A stretch of 64,000 nucleotides of DNA from NCBI GenBank assembly GCA_030835125.1, contig JAUQWM010000039.1:1-64000 (forward strand), given 5' to 3'. The first letter of the stretch is position 1. Every line of letters starts with the position of its first letter. A program made the position numbers and the translations under genes. The notes beneath the pieces are model-generated. The model was not told the DNA's origin. It saw nothing but the letters and a program-made list of their open reading frames with translations, and made no database searches. Below, piece by piece: positions 41,799-49,240 of the stretch. The stretch comes from Gemmatimonadaceae bacterium (GTDB taxonomy: Bacteria; Gemmatimonadota; Gemmatimonadetes; Gemmatimonadales; Gemmatimonadaceae).

Positions 41799-42413
41799 AT
41801 GACCATCGTCACGGCCCTGAAGGGTGCCCTCGTCCTGCTGATGCCGGCGCTTTCCGCCACCGCGCAGGGTCCGGTGTTCCAGCTTCAGCCCGGTATCTCG
41901 ATCGCGGATTTCGTGTCGGTGGAAGAGGGGGTCCAGTCGACCACCGGCTTCAGCCTTCGGTTCACCACCCGCTTCCCGACCTCCCGATCGTGGCTCACGC
42001 CGGTGATCGGAGCCGTCCTTCTGCCATACGGAAGCACCGGCACCGGCACCCGGAACACCGACGCGCCAACCTTGTTCGCGGGAAATGTCTTTTCCATACG
42101 GTCCGCGTCGCCGGCGTCGGGATGGTTTGCGATCGAGCTTCCCGTACTGCTGACGCATTCGCCGGGCGCCGGTCCAACCGGCAACATTCGCGACTACGGA
42201 AGGGATCTGGTGGTCATGCCGACCCTGTATCTCCACCTCGGCGCCCGCGCGCTGGGGGCACTCGGTTCGTTCTGGTCACGACTCGACGTCTTCGGACAGG
42301 TGGAGCAGAACCTGACACCGAACCGGGATCCCGCTTCGCGTCGCCGGGATCGCCTGAATCCCGTTGCTACGGTTGGGGCGTCATTCACGATGGGCGACAC
42401 GCGGCGCAATTGA
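41799..42413 (+). CDS. Secreted hypothetical protein, possibly outer-membrane beta barrel
   Basis: The 204-residue product has a Sec signal (MTIVTALKGALVLLMPALSATAQ). The mature part alternates polar and hydrophobic residues in beta-like stretches rich in Gly, Ser, Thr and aromatic residues (FSLRFTTRFP, SRLDVFGQVEQNL, NPVATVGASFTMG), which suggests a small beta barrel or beta sandwich. I recognise no family. It follows the YdcF-type gene by 7 bp and precedes an M16 peptidase gene by one base, so it probably belongs to the same transcript. Confidence 0.65.
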   Translation: MTIVTALKGALVLLMPALSATAQGPVFQLQPGISIADFVSVEEGVQSTTGFSLRFTTRFPTSRSWLTPVIGAVLLPYGSTGTGTRNTDAPTLFAGNVFSIRSASPASGWFAIELPVLLTHSPGAGPTGNIRDYGRDLVVMPTLYLHLGARALGALGSFWSRLDVFGQVEQNLTPNRDPASRRRDRLNPVATVGASFTMGDTRRN

Positions 42414-42414
42414 C

Positions 42415-43713
42415 ATGACGAGCCCGACTCCCACGATCCCCGTCATCGCCGAGCGGCTGCCCAACGGCCTGCTGCTCACGTTGTCGCCGGATCGGACAGC
42501 GCCGATCGTCGCAGTGAACCTCTGGTACCACGTGGGTTCAGCGAACGAACGCGAAGGACGGACGGGTTTCGCGCACCTGTTCGAGCACATGCTCTTCCAG
42601 GGTTCGGAGCACGTTGCCGCCAACGAGCACTTCGAACTGATCCAGCGCGCGGGAGGCACGCTCAACGGGTCGACCTGGCTTGACCGGACCAATTATTTCG
42701 AGACGGTGCCCTCGCACCAACTCGAGCTTGCGCTGTGGCTCGAGGCGGACCGGATGGGTCGGCTGCTGCCCGCGATGACCCAGGAGAAGCTCGACACCCA
42801 GCGTGACGTGGTGAAGAACGAGCGTCGATGGTCGGTGGACAACCAGCCATACGGTTCGTGGTGGGAGCGACTTCCCGAGTTGTGCTTTCCGTCGACGCAT
42901 CCCTTCCATCATTCGCTGATGGGCTCGATGGAGGACTTGTCAGCGGCGAGCCTGGACGATGTCGCGGAGTTCTTTCGCACGTACTACACCCCGGACAACG
43001 CGGTCCTGACGATCGCCGGCGATTTCGACGTGGCGGAAGCACGCGCGCTCGTCGACCGGCACTTCGGGTGGATTCCGCATGGCGGCCCGCGGCCTGCGCT
43101 ACCGCCGATGGACTTGCCGCCGACCTTCGGCTCGTCCGCGCGGCTGGTCGTCGCGGACGACGTGGCCGTCCCCCGCGTGTTCCTCGCTTGCCGCACGCCG
43201 GCGTTTGGCACCGAGGAGTCCTACGCCTCGTCGCTGTTGTCGGCGATGCTGGGCACCGGTCGCGGAAGCTGGCTTCACCGGACGCTGGTCCGGGAGCGGC
43301 AGCTCGCCTCGGCGGCGACCGCGTTCACGTACGACCTGTCCAAGGGAAGCGACCTGCTGGTGATCGACGCCACGGCACGCCCCGGCGTTGACGTGGCGCA
43401 ACTCGAGGCCGGCATCGCGGACGTGCTCGACGAGCTCGTCGCTGATGGCCCGCAGGTCGCCGAACGCGAACGGGTGCTCGCCCAGGTCGAGACGGACTTC
43501 GTGACCGCGTTGCAGGGGGCGGGCGATCGCGCCGACCAGTTGAGCCGGTTCGCCACCTACTTCGGGGACCCGGACCTGATCAACCGCCAGGTGCCGCGCT
43601 ATCGAGCGGTGACCGATCGCCAGCTTCGTGATACCGCCGCCAGCCGGCTGAACCGGGACAACCGGGCGAGCCTGGTCTTCGTGCCGAAGGCGGCGCCGGA
43701 GAGCGCCTCGTGA
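42415..43713 (+). CDS. M16 family zinc metallopeptidase (active subunit)
   Basis: From the ATG at 42415 the 432-residue protein has the inverted zinc motif HLFEH (residues 54-58) within GRTGFAHLFEHMLFQGSEH, and the third ligand Glu in VVKNERRW about 80 residues on. The half-barrel M16 fold continues to the end. No clear signal peptide is seen, unlike the M16 pair at 2.1-4.9 kb, so this pair is probably cytosolic. Its stop overlaps the GTG of the next M16 gene (GTGA), linking the two. Substrates are unknown; relatives include mitochondrial processing peptidase and PqqF. Confidence 0.9.
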   Translation: MTSPTPTIPVIAERLPNGLLLTLSPDRTAPIVAVNLWYHVGSANEREGRTGFAHLFEHMLFQGSEHVAANEHFELIQRAGGTLNGSTWLDRTNYFETVPSHQLELALWLEADRMGRLLPAMTQEKLDTQRDVVKNERRWSVDNQPYGSWWERLPELCFPSTHPFHHSLMGSMEDLSAASLDDVAEFFRTYYTPDNAVLTIAGDFDVAEARALVDRHFGWIPHGGPRPALPPMDLPPTFGSSARLVVADDVAVPRVFLACRTPAFGTEESYASSLLSAMLGTGRGSWLHRTLVRERQLASAATAFTYDLSKGSDLLVIDATARPGVDVAQLEAGIADVLDELVADGPQVAERERVLAQVETDFVTALQGAGDRADQLSRFATYFGDPDLINRQVPRYRAVTDRQLRDTAASRLNRDNRASLVFVPKAAPESAS

Positions 43714-45077
43714 CCGGGCCGGTCGTGCGTCCCGCCCCGGGAGCGTCGCGTCCGTACCACTTCCCGCGCTTCGAGCGGACCCGGCTGCCTAACGGGATGG
43801 AACTGGTGGTGGCCCCGGTGCGCCGCCTTCCCCTGACCAGCATCCGGATCGTGCTCGACCTGGGGGCGAGGCACGAGTTGCGCGAGCAGGCAGGGGTGGC
43901 GGCGCTGACGGCGGCCGCGCTGGCCGAAGGAACCACGAGGCTCGACGCGGCCGCCCTGGCGGAGGAATTCGAGCGCCTCGGGGGCACCCTGGCGACGTAC
44001 TCGACGTGGGACGCCACCCACGCGCGAACGACGGTCCTCTCTCATCGCCTCGAGCCCGCGCTGGCGCTGGTAGCCGAGGTGGTGCGCACGCCAGCGTTCG
44101 CGGAGCGCGAAGTCGACCGGCTGAGGGGGGAGCGGCTGGCCGAACTCCTGGAGCAGAAGTCGGAACCTCGCGGACTTGCCGATGAGCGCTTCTCGAGCTG
44201 GCTCTACCGGCCAACGTCGAGGCTGAGCCTCCCTGATGGAGGGTCGGAACGCACCGTCAGCAGGTTGAGTGCCGCCACCTGCCGGGAGTGGCACGCCGAA
44301 CGATTCGGTCCCGCCCTGGCGTCGGTGGTGATCGTCGGCGACGTCGATCCCGAGGATGTCGAGACCTTGGTGCTGGGCGTCCTCGGGGATTGGACCGCCC
44401 GCCCGGTCCGTAAAGCCACGGTGGACGATGTGCAACGCACCCTGGAGCCCACCGTCCGGGTCCTGCACCGCGCGGGCGCGCCACAGACCGAGCTACGGCT
44501 TGGCCACGTCGGCCCGCGACGCGCCACGCCCGATTACTTCGATGTGGTCGTCATGAACGCCATCCTCGGCGGCGTCTTCAACTCGCGCATCAACATGAAC
44601 CTGCGCGAGCGGAATGCCTTCACGTACGGGGCGTTCTCATCGTTCGATTGGAGGAGGGACGCGGGTCCCTTCGTCGTGTCGACTGCGGTTGCCACCGCGG
44701 TCACGGGTCCTGCCGTGCGGGAAATCATCTCCGAACTCGAGCGCATGAGGGCTGCGCCACCCACCGCCGATGAGCTGTCGCTCGCCACCTCCTACCTCGA
44801 CGGCGTCTTTCCCATCCGGTTCGAGACGACTGACGCGATTGCCGGCGCGATCGCCAGCCTGCGCACGCTGCGGCTGCCCGACACTTTCTACGACACGTAC
44901 CGTGACCGGATCCGCGACGTCACGCTCGAAAGCGTTGGCGAAGCGGCGCAAAACCACATTCACCTGGACCGGATGCAGGTGCTGGCAGTCGGTGATCGCG
45001 ACCAGATCGCGGCGTCGCTCGAGATTCCGGGATTGGGCCCCCTGCGCGATGTCGTCGAGGACGATGATGAGGCGTGA
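43710..45077 (+). CDS. M16 family homologue lacking the zinc motif
   Basis: The 455-residue partner of the preceding peptidase aligns with the M16 fold from RTRLPNGMELVVAP onward, but the HxxEH position reads GVAALTAAALAEG, so it cannot bind zinc. The C-terminal half has GGVFNSRINMNLRERNAFTYGAFSSF, which resembles the Gly-rich and R/Y substrate-binding region of inactive M16 chains. Translation is coupled to the active chain by a 4-bp overlap, matching heterodimeric M16B proteases. Its 3' end overlaps the Nudix gene by 14 bp. Confidence 0.88.
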   Translation: MTGPVVRPAPGASRPYHFPRFERTRLPNGMELVVAPVRRLPLTSIRIVLDLGARHELREQAGVAALTAAALAEGTTRLDAAALAEEFERLGGTLATYSTWDATHARTTVLSHRLEPALALVAEVVRTPAFAEREVDRLRGERLAELLEQKSEPRGLADERFSSWLYRPTSRLSLPDGGSERTVSRLSAATCREWHAERFGPALASVVIVGDVDPEDVETLVLGVLGDWTARPVRKATVDDVQRTLEPTVRVLHRAGAPQTELRLGHVGPRRATPDYFDVVVMNAILGGVFNSRINMNLRERNAFTYGAFSSFDWRRDAGPFVVSTAVATAVTGPAVREIISELERMRAAPPTADELSLATSYLDGVFPIRFETTDAIAGAIASLRTLRLPDTFYDTYRDRIRDVTLESVGEAAQNHIHLDRMQVLAVGDRDQIAASLEIPGLGPLRDVVEDDDEA

Positions 45078-45660
45078 TCGCGCGCACGGCGGGGCGCCGC
45101 GATCCCGGAACTCCACGATCTCGTCGAGGCGTGTCTATCAGGGGCGGGTCCTGAACCTCGACGTCGATACCGTCAGGTTTCCGAACGACAGCACGGGTGA
45201 GCTGGAGTTGATCCGACATTCCGGGGCAGCGGCGGTCGTCCCGTTCCTGGATACGCCTCGCGACTCCGGGGCGCGCATCCTGCTCATCCGGCAGTTCAGG
45301 TACGCTGCAGACCGCTTCCTCTACGAGATTCCCGCTGGCCGCCTCGACGGCGGTGAGGCGCCCGAGGACTGCGCGCGCCGGGAGCTCAAGGAGGAAGCGG
45401 GCTGTACGGCGAACTCGATCGCATGGCTCGGAGGGTTCTTCACGACGCCAGGGTTCATCGACGAATACATCCACGCATTCATGGCAACCGGGCTCACTCG
45501 TGGCGAGTCAAAGCCCGAGAGGGACGAATTCATTGAGGTCGATTCAATCTCTCTCTTAGGTGCGTTGCGGCTGATCGATCAAAACGAAATAGTGGACGCG
45601 AAGTCGATCATCGCACTTTTCATGGCTGACCGACTCATCAGTCAGCGGCGCCAGGATTGA
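45064..45660 (+). CDS. Nudix hydrolase, ADP-ribose pyrophosphatase type
   Basis: The 198-residue protein carries a complete Nudix box, GGEAPEDCARRELKEEAGC, matching GX5EX7REUXEEXGU, preceded by LIRQFRYAADRFLYEIPAGRLDGGE and followed by GGFFTTPGFIDEYIHAFMA. That flanking pattern is typical of ADP-ribose diphosphatases (NudF/YqkG) rather than MutT-type enzymes. It would cleave ADP-ribose to AMP and ribose-5-phosphate in the cytoplasm. The ATG at 45064 or 45067 lies inside the end of the M16 gene, so translation is coupled to it. Confidence 0.88.
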   Translation: MMRRDRAHGGAPRSRNSTISSRRVYQGRVLNLDVDTVRFPNDSTGELELIRHSGAAAVVPFLDTPRDSGARILLIRQFRYAADRFLYEIPAGRLDGGEAPEDCARRELKEEAGCTANSIAWLGGFFTTPGFIDEYIHAFMATGLTRGESKPERDEFIEVDSISLLGALRLIDQNEIVDAKSIIALFMADRLISQRRQD

Positions 45661-45912
45661 GGAATTCGCTTACTTGCGTGTCCGGTTTCGTACCGGTTCC
45701 AGTGTCCCAATAAAGGGACGATCTGGAAAAGATCCGCAAGGCAGATTACCGGGTCCTGAAGGTAGAAACCGTTGTCCCGGCTTGAGTTGACTCAGTTAAT
45801 GGAGTCGTAACGCTGGGTCGGCACACGGAGTGCCTTAATACGTGTTCCACGGACGGTATGGCGGCGACGCGGACGGTGATGGGTTTGGGGGTCGCCTACA
45901 CTGGGAGGAACC

Positions 45913-46551
45913 ATGGCTGAAACGGCATTCAAGCCTGCACTTGCGGCCCCGGGGCTTGCGATCAGGGAGCGCCTCCGGGAGCTGGACGATAGCGGCGTAG
46001 TGAGCGCTTTCCTCGATGGCGAGACTCGCGCATTCGACGAGCTGGTCAGCAGGTACCAGAATCGCTTGCTGAATTTCGTCTACCGCACGACGGGCGACCG
46101 GGAGCGCGCCGAGGACCTCGTTCAGGAAGTCTTCGTCCGGGTGTATCGCCACATTCATCGCTTCGACCGGTCGAGGAAGTTCTCCACGTGGATCTACACG
46201 ATCGCCTCGAACCTGGCGAAGAACGAACTCAGGAATCGTTCGCGGAATCCACTGGTGCTCTTCCAGACGATTCGCCGGAACTGGGAAGACGACGATCGGC
46301 CGTTGCAGTTCGAGGATCCGGCTTCACGCCCGGACGACCTCTACCGGAAGCGACACCTGCGGGAAGTGGTGGAGGACGCGGTGGACAAGCTCCCTCCACA
46401 TCACCGGAACGTGTTCGTCCTTCGCGAGCTCGAGGGCAAGTCGTACGAGGAGATCGCGGAGATCACCTCCTGCAACCTCGGCACGGTGAAGTCCCGCCTG
46501 AATCGGGCGCGGAACGCCTTCGCATCGCTGGTGGCGCCGTCGCTCGACTAG
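45913..46551 (+). CDS. ECF sigma factor, RpoE-like
   Basis: The 212-residue sigma factor has region 2 (FDELVSRYQNRLLNFVYRTTGDRERAEDLVQEVFVRVYRHI read in parts, then FSTWIYTIASNLAKNELR) and region 4 (LPPHHRNVFVLRELEGKSYEEIAEI and LGTVKSRLNRARNAF), with no sigma-1.1 or region 3. The start has GGGAGG close upstream. The 250-bp leader holds two small palindromes, GTCCC-AATAAA-GGGAC (45704-45719) and TGAGT-TG-ACTCA (45783-45794), but no clear ECF promoter. A zinc-finger anti-sigma gene follows, separated by a strong terminator. Confidence 0.93.
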   Translation: MAETAFKPALAAPGLAIRERLRELDDSGVVSAFLDGETRAFDELVSRYQNRLLNFVYRTTGDRERAEDLVQEVFVRVYRHIHRFDRSRKFSTWIYTIASNLAKNELRNRSRNPLVLFQTIRRNWEDDDRPLQFEDPASRPDDLYRKRHLREVVEDAVDKLPPHHRNVFVLRELEGKSYEEIAEITSCNLGTVKSRLNRARNAFASLVAPSLD

Positions 46552-46575
46552 TGTTTCGGGACAAGGGGACTCCAG

Positions 46576-46610
46576 GGCGCCGCGGCTAATCAGCCGCGGC
46601 GCCTTGCTTT
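46576..46610 (+). terminator. Intrinsic terminator between sigma and anti-sigma genes
   Basis: GGCGCCGCGGCT (46576-46587) and AGCCGCGGCGCC (46592-46603) form a perfect 12-bp stem with a 4-nt loop, followed by TTGCTTT (46604-46610). It sits 25 bp after the sigma stop and 130 bp before the anti-sigma start. It should end or attenuate the sigma transcript. Confidence 0.87.
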
Positions 46611-46741
46611 AGGCCCCATGTCGACCCGTCGGAGGCCACTGGACGGTCCCTGCGCAGTTGGCGAGGATTGTGGCGGAACCGTTATCCCGGACGTCGGGTA
46701 CCGCTGGGCCAGAGTGGGTGTCCCGCAAGCTGTTGAGTCGA

Positions 46742-47290
46742 ATGGACTGTAGAGATTTCACGAGCAGGCACGCCGCCTTCATCGACGACACGCTCCCCGG
46801 CGTCGAAATGGCGGTCATGCGCGAACACCTCGACAGGTGCGCGCGGTGCGCGCGACGGGATGCGGATGTCAGGCGAGCCCTTCTCCTCCTGAAGAATCTT
46901 CCCCCGCTCAGCGTCTCCGGCGAGTTCCAGCACCGATTGCGCGAACGCCTCGCGCGCGAAGATGCTATCGGCGCGCCTGTACCCACACGGTTGACCACGC
47001 GATTTCCGTCGCGGTGGATCGCCTCAGCGGCTGCAATCGTCGCGATCGCGGGCGTTGCCCGATGGACGATCGCGTCGGGCGGACCCGCGCCCGCACCTTC
47101 CCGGCTCCCGGCGGTCACTGCGTCGACTCCACCCCACCAGGGCGAAGATCCTGCACCGGCCGATCTCGCGTCGATGTCGACGGGCGTTTCGATGTGGCCG
47201 GCGCTGATGCTGGCGGAAGAGGGTCCGCTGCGCTTCGCCGCGACGGAGCTTCAGAACGCGTCCTGGGACGCGTCAAAGCCCAACCACTAG
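46742..47290 (+). CDS. Zinc-finger anti-sigma factor (zf-HC2) with one TM helix
   Basis: From the ATG at 46742 the protein has 182 residues. The cytosolic N-terminus carries the HxxxCxxC motif (MREHLDRCARC) of zinc anti-sigma domains, with DCRDFTSRHAAFIDDTL ahead of it. One transmembrane helix (WIASAAAIVAIAGVARWTIA, about 92-112) leads to a Pro/Ser/Thr-rich periplasmic tail. It should hold the upstream ECF sigma factor at the membrane until a signal triggers release. The ATG was preferred over an in-frame GTG/ATG upstream because the zinc motif normally starts within a few residues. Confidence 0.85.
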   Translation: MDCRDFTSRHAAFIDDTLPGVEMAVMREHLDRCARCARRDADVRRALLLLKNLPPLSVSGEFQHRLRERLAREDAIGAPVPTRLTTRFPSRWIASAAAIVAIAGVARWTIASGGPAPAPSRLPAVTASTPPHQGEDPAPADLASMSTGVSMWPALMLAEEGPLRFAATELQNASWDASKPNH

Positions 47291-47342
47291 CGGTTCGCAT
47301 CGCCCGGGGAGACGCGTCCTTCGTCGGGCTTATATTGGGGGC

Positions 47343-48395
47343 ATGTCGATCGCGGTGGCGGAGCGCGCGCTCAGGAAGGCCATGCGGGACCGTTCCTTCG
47401 AACGGGTCTACCACTTCGTGGGCGACGATGACTTCCTGAAGGAAAGCACCGTTCGTGAGCTGATCGATGCCGTCGTGGATCCGGCGACGCGGGACTTCAA
47501 CCTCGTGGTCGTGAGGGGAGACGAGGCCTCCGCCGAGGCCCTCGACACCGCGCTGTCCACGCCGCCGATGTTCGCGGAACGCCGGATGGTGGTGGTGCGC
47601 GATGCGCAGGGCCTCAGGAAGGACGCGCGCGCGGTGCTCGATCGATACCTCAGGCACCCGGCGAGCGACCTGGTGGTGCTGCTCGTGGATCCGGCCGGCG
47701 AAAAGGCGGCCACCCTCGGCGGTGACGCGGTCGTGATCGACTTTCCTCCGTTGTCCTCCGAGCGGGTTCCTGCCTGGATCGCCCACTACGCCCAGTCGGT
47801 GCATGGCGTCCGCATCGAGGAAGACGCGGCCCGACTGCTCCATGAGGCGGTGGGAACCGAGCTGGCATCGCTGGCCACGGAGCTCGACAAGCTGGCGAGC
47901 TATGCCCACGGCGGCGTGGTCGATGCTGCGGCGGTCCGCGCGGTGGTCGGCGTGCGAAGCGGCGAGACGATCGCGGACCTGCTCGACGCCGTCGCGGACC
48001 GGGATGCCGCTCGCGCGACGGCGCTGGTACCGGTCGTGCTCTCGCAACCCAAGACGAGCGCGGTCACGATCATCATGGCCCTGGCGACGCAGATGGCGGC
48101 GGTGGCGTGGGGCCGCGCGGCCCGCGACCGCGGGGTCCCGGCCGCGGGGATCCAGAGCGGCTTCTACACCCTGCTCAAGGAAGGACGGGCCTTCCCGGGC
48201 CGCGCGTGGAAGGATGCCGTGGCCGCCTGGGCGCGCGCGACGGCGCGCTGGAGCGCACCGCAACTCGAGCAGGCGTTAGGCGACCTGCTGGCGGCCGATG
48301 TCGCGGCCAAGGAATCGCGCGTGTCGTCCGAGGAGCAGCTCGTGACGTCGCTGGTGCTGTCGCTGTGCGCGTCAACGGGTCGGAGGGCGGCATGA
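47343..48395 (+). CDS. holA: DNA polymerase III delta subunit (clamp loader)
   Basis: HolA is the clamp-opening subunit of the replicase clamp loader. The 350-residue protein shows the VYHFVGDDDFLKEST start, the RRMVVVRDAQGLRK region, VVLLVDPAGEK, a TELDKLASYA helix and GETIADLLDAVADRDAARA in the C-terminal collar domain. Length is normal. It heads a coupled series: its TGA overlaps the ATG of the SPOR-domain gene (ATGA). One of the repeated CGTTAGGC words lies in its 3' part and supplies an in-frame TTA Leu codon. Confidence 0.92.
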   Translation: MSIAVAERALRKAMRDRSFERVYHFVGDDDFLKESTVRELIDAVVDPATRDFNLVVVRGDEASAEALDTALSTPPMFAERRMVVVRDAQGLRKDARAVLDRYLRHPASDLVVLLVDPAGEKAATLGGDAVVIDFPPLSSERVPAWIAHYAQSVHGVRIEEDAARLLHEAVGTELASLATELDKLASYAHGGVVDAAAVRAVVGVRSGETIADLLDAVADRDAARATALVPVVLSQPKTSAVTIIMALATQMAAVAWGRAARDRGVPAAGIQSGFYTLLKEGRAFPGRAWKDAVAAWARATARWSAPQLEQALGDLLAADVAAKESRVSSEEQLVTSLVLSLCASTGRRAA

Positions 48396-49240
48396 GGGTG
48401 CCCCTCGTCGTGGCCGCGCTGCTGGCCGCACCGGCGTCCCCGGTCGCCGCGCAGGAAGTCGACAGCGCGCTGGCGCGCGTCGAGCGGCTCGTCGTGGCCG
48501 GCGATCGTGCAACGGCCCGGGGTGTCGTCGACTCGCTGGTGGCCGTCCTGCCGGTGGACGATCGCCGCCTTGGCGACGTGCTCTACTGGAGGGGCGCGTC
48601 GGCGTCGAACGCGGCCGACGCCGAGCGCGACTACCTGCGCGTCACGGTGGAGCATCCGTTCGTGTCGCGCGCGCCCGACGCCCTGATGGCCCTGGCGCAG
48701 CTCGAGTTTGCACGCGGCGATCGCGCCGCTGCGCGGCGACGGTATGATCGCCTCCTGCGCGACTATCCGTCGGGACGACACGTTCCCCGGGCGAGCCTGC
48801 TGGCCGGCCGGCTGGCGATCGAGGAAGGCGATGCCGCCTCCGGCTGCGCGACGCTGGCCGTCGCTCGCGCGCACGTGCCCCCGACCGACGTCGAACTGGG
48901 GAACCAGTTCGACTACTACCTGGGGCAATGCTCGCGACTTCCACCGGCACAGCCCGTGACGCAACCGGCCGCACCGCCGACCGGGGGTGCCGGGACCGCG
49001 CCCGCCACGGCGCCGTCGCAACAGTACAGCGTCCAGGTGGCGGCGTACTCGGCGCGGCGCGACGCGACCGCACTCGCGACCAGGCTCAAGGCGCGAGGGT
49101 TCGACGTGCGGGTCGTGGGGACCCGGGCCCCGTTCCGGGTGCGGATCGGGCAGTACGACACGCGCGCGGATGCCGTCTCGGCGCTCGGTCGCATCGAACG
49201 CTCCGGGGTGAAGGGCATCGTCGTCGAGGCCGAGCGATGA
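48392..49240 (+). CDS. Periplasmic SPOR-domain protein with TPR-like region
   Basis: The 282-residue protein has a signal peptide (MRVPLVVAALLAAPASPVAAQ). Residues about 25-170 form helical repeats of TPR character (VERLVVAGDRATARGVVDSLVAVLP, ALAQLEF..., RYDRLLRDYPSGRHVPRASLLAG). A Pro/Ala/Gly linker leads to a C-terminal SPOR domain (QYSVQVAAYSARRDATALATRLKA ... FRVRIGQYDTRADAVSALGRI). SPOR domains bind denuded peptidoglycan at the septum. It is coupled at both ends by ATGA overlaps to holA and mutS, an unexpected mix of envelope and DNA genes. Confidence 0.88.
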   Translation: MRVPLVVAALLAAPASPVAAQEVDSALARVERLVVAGDRATARGVVDSLVAVLPVDDRRLGDVLYWRGASASNAADAERDYLRVTVEHPFVSRAPDALMALAQLEFARGDRAAARRRYDRLLRDYPSGRHVPRASLLAGRLAIEEGDAASGCATLAVARAHVPPTDVELGNQFDYYLGQCSRLPPAQPVTQPAAPPTGGAGTAPATAPSQQYSVQVAAYSARRDATALATRLKARGFDVRVVGTRAPFRVRIGQYDTRADAVSALGRIERSGVKGIVVEAER

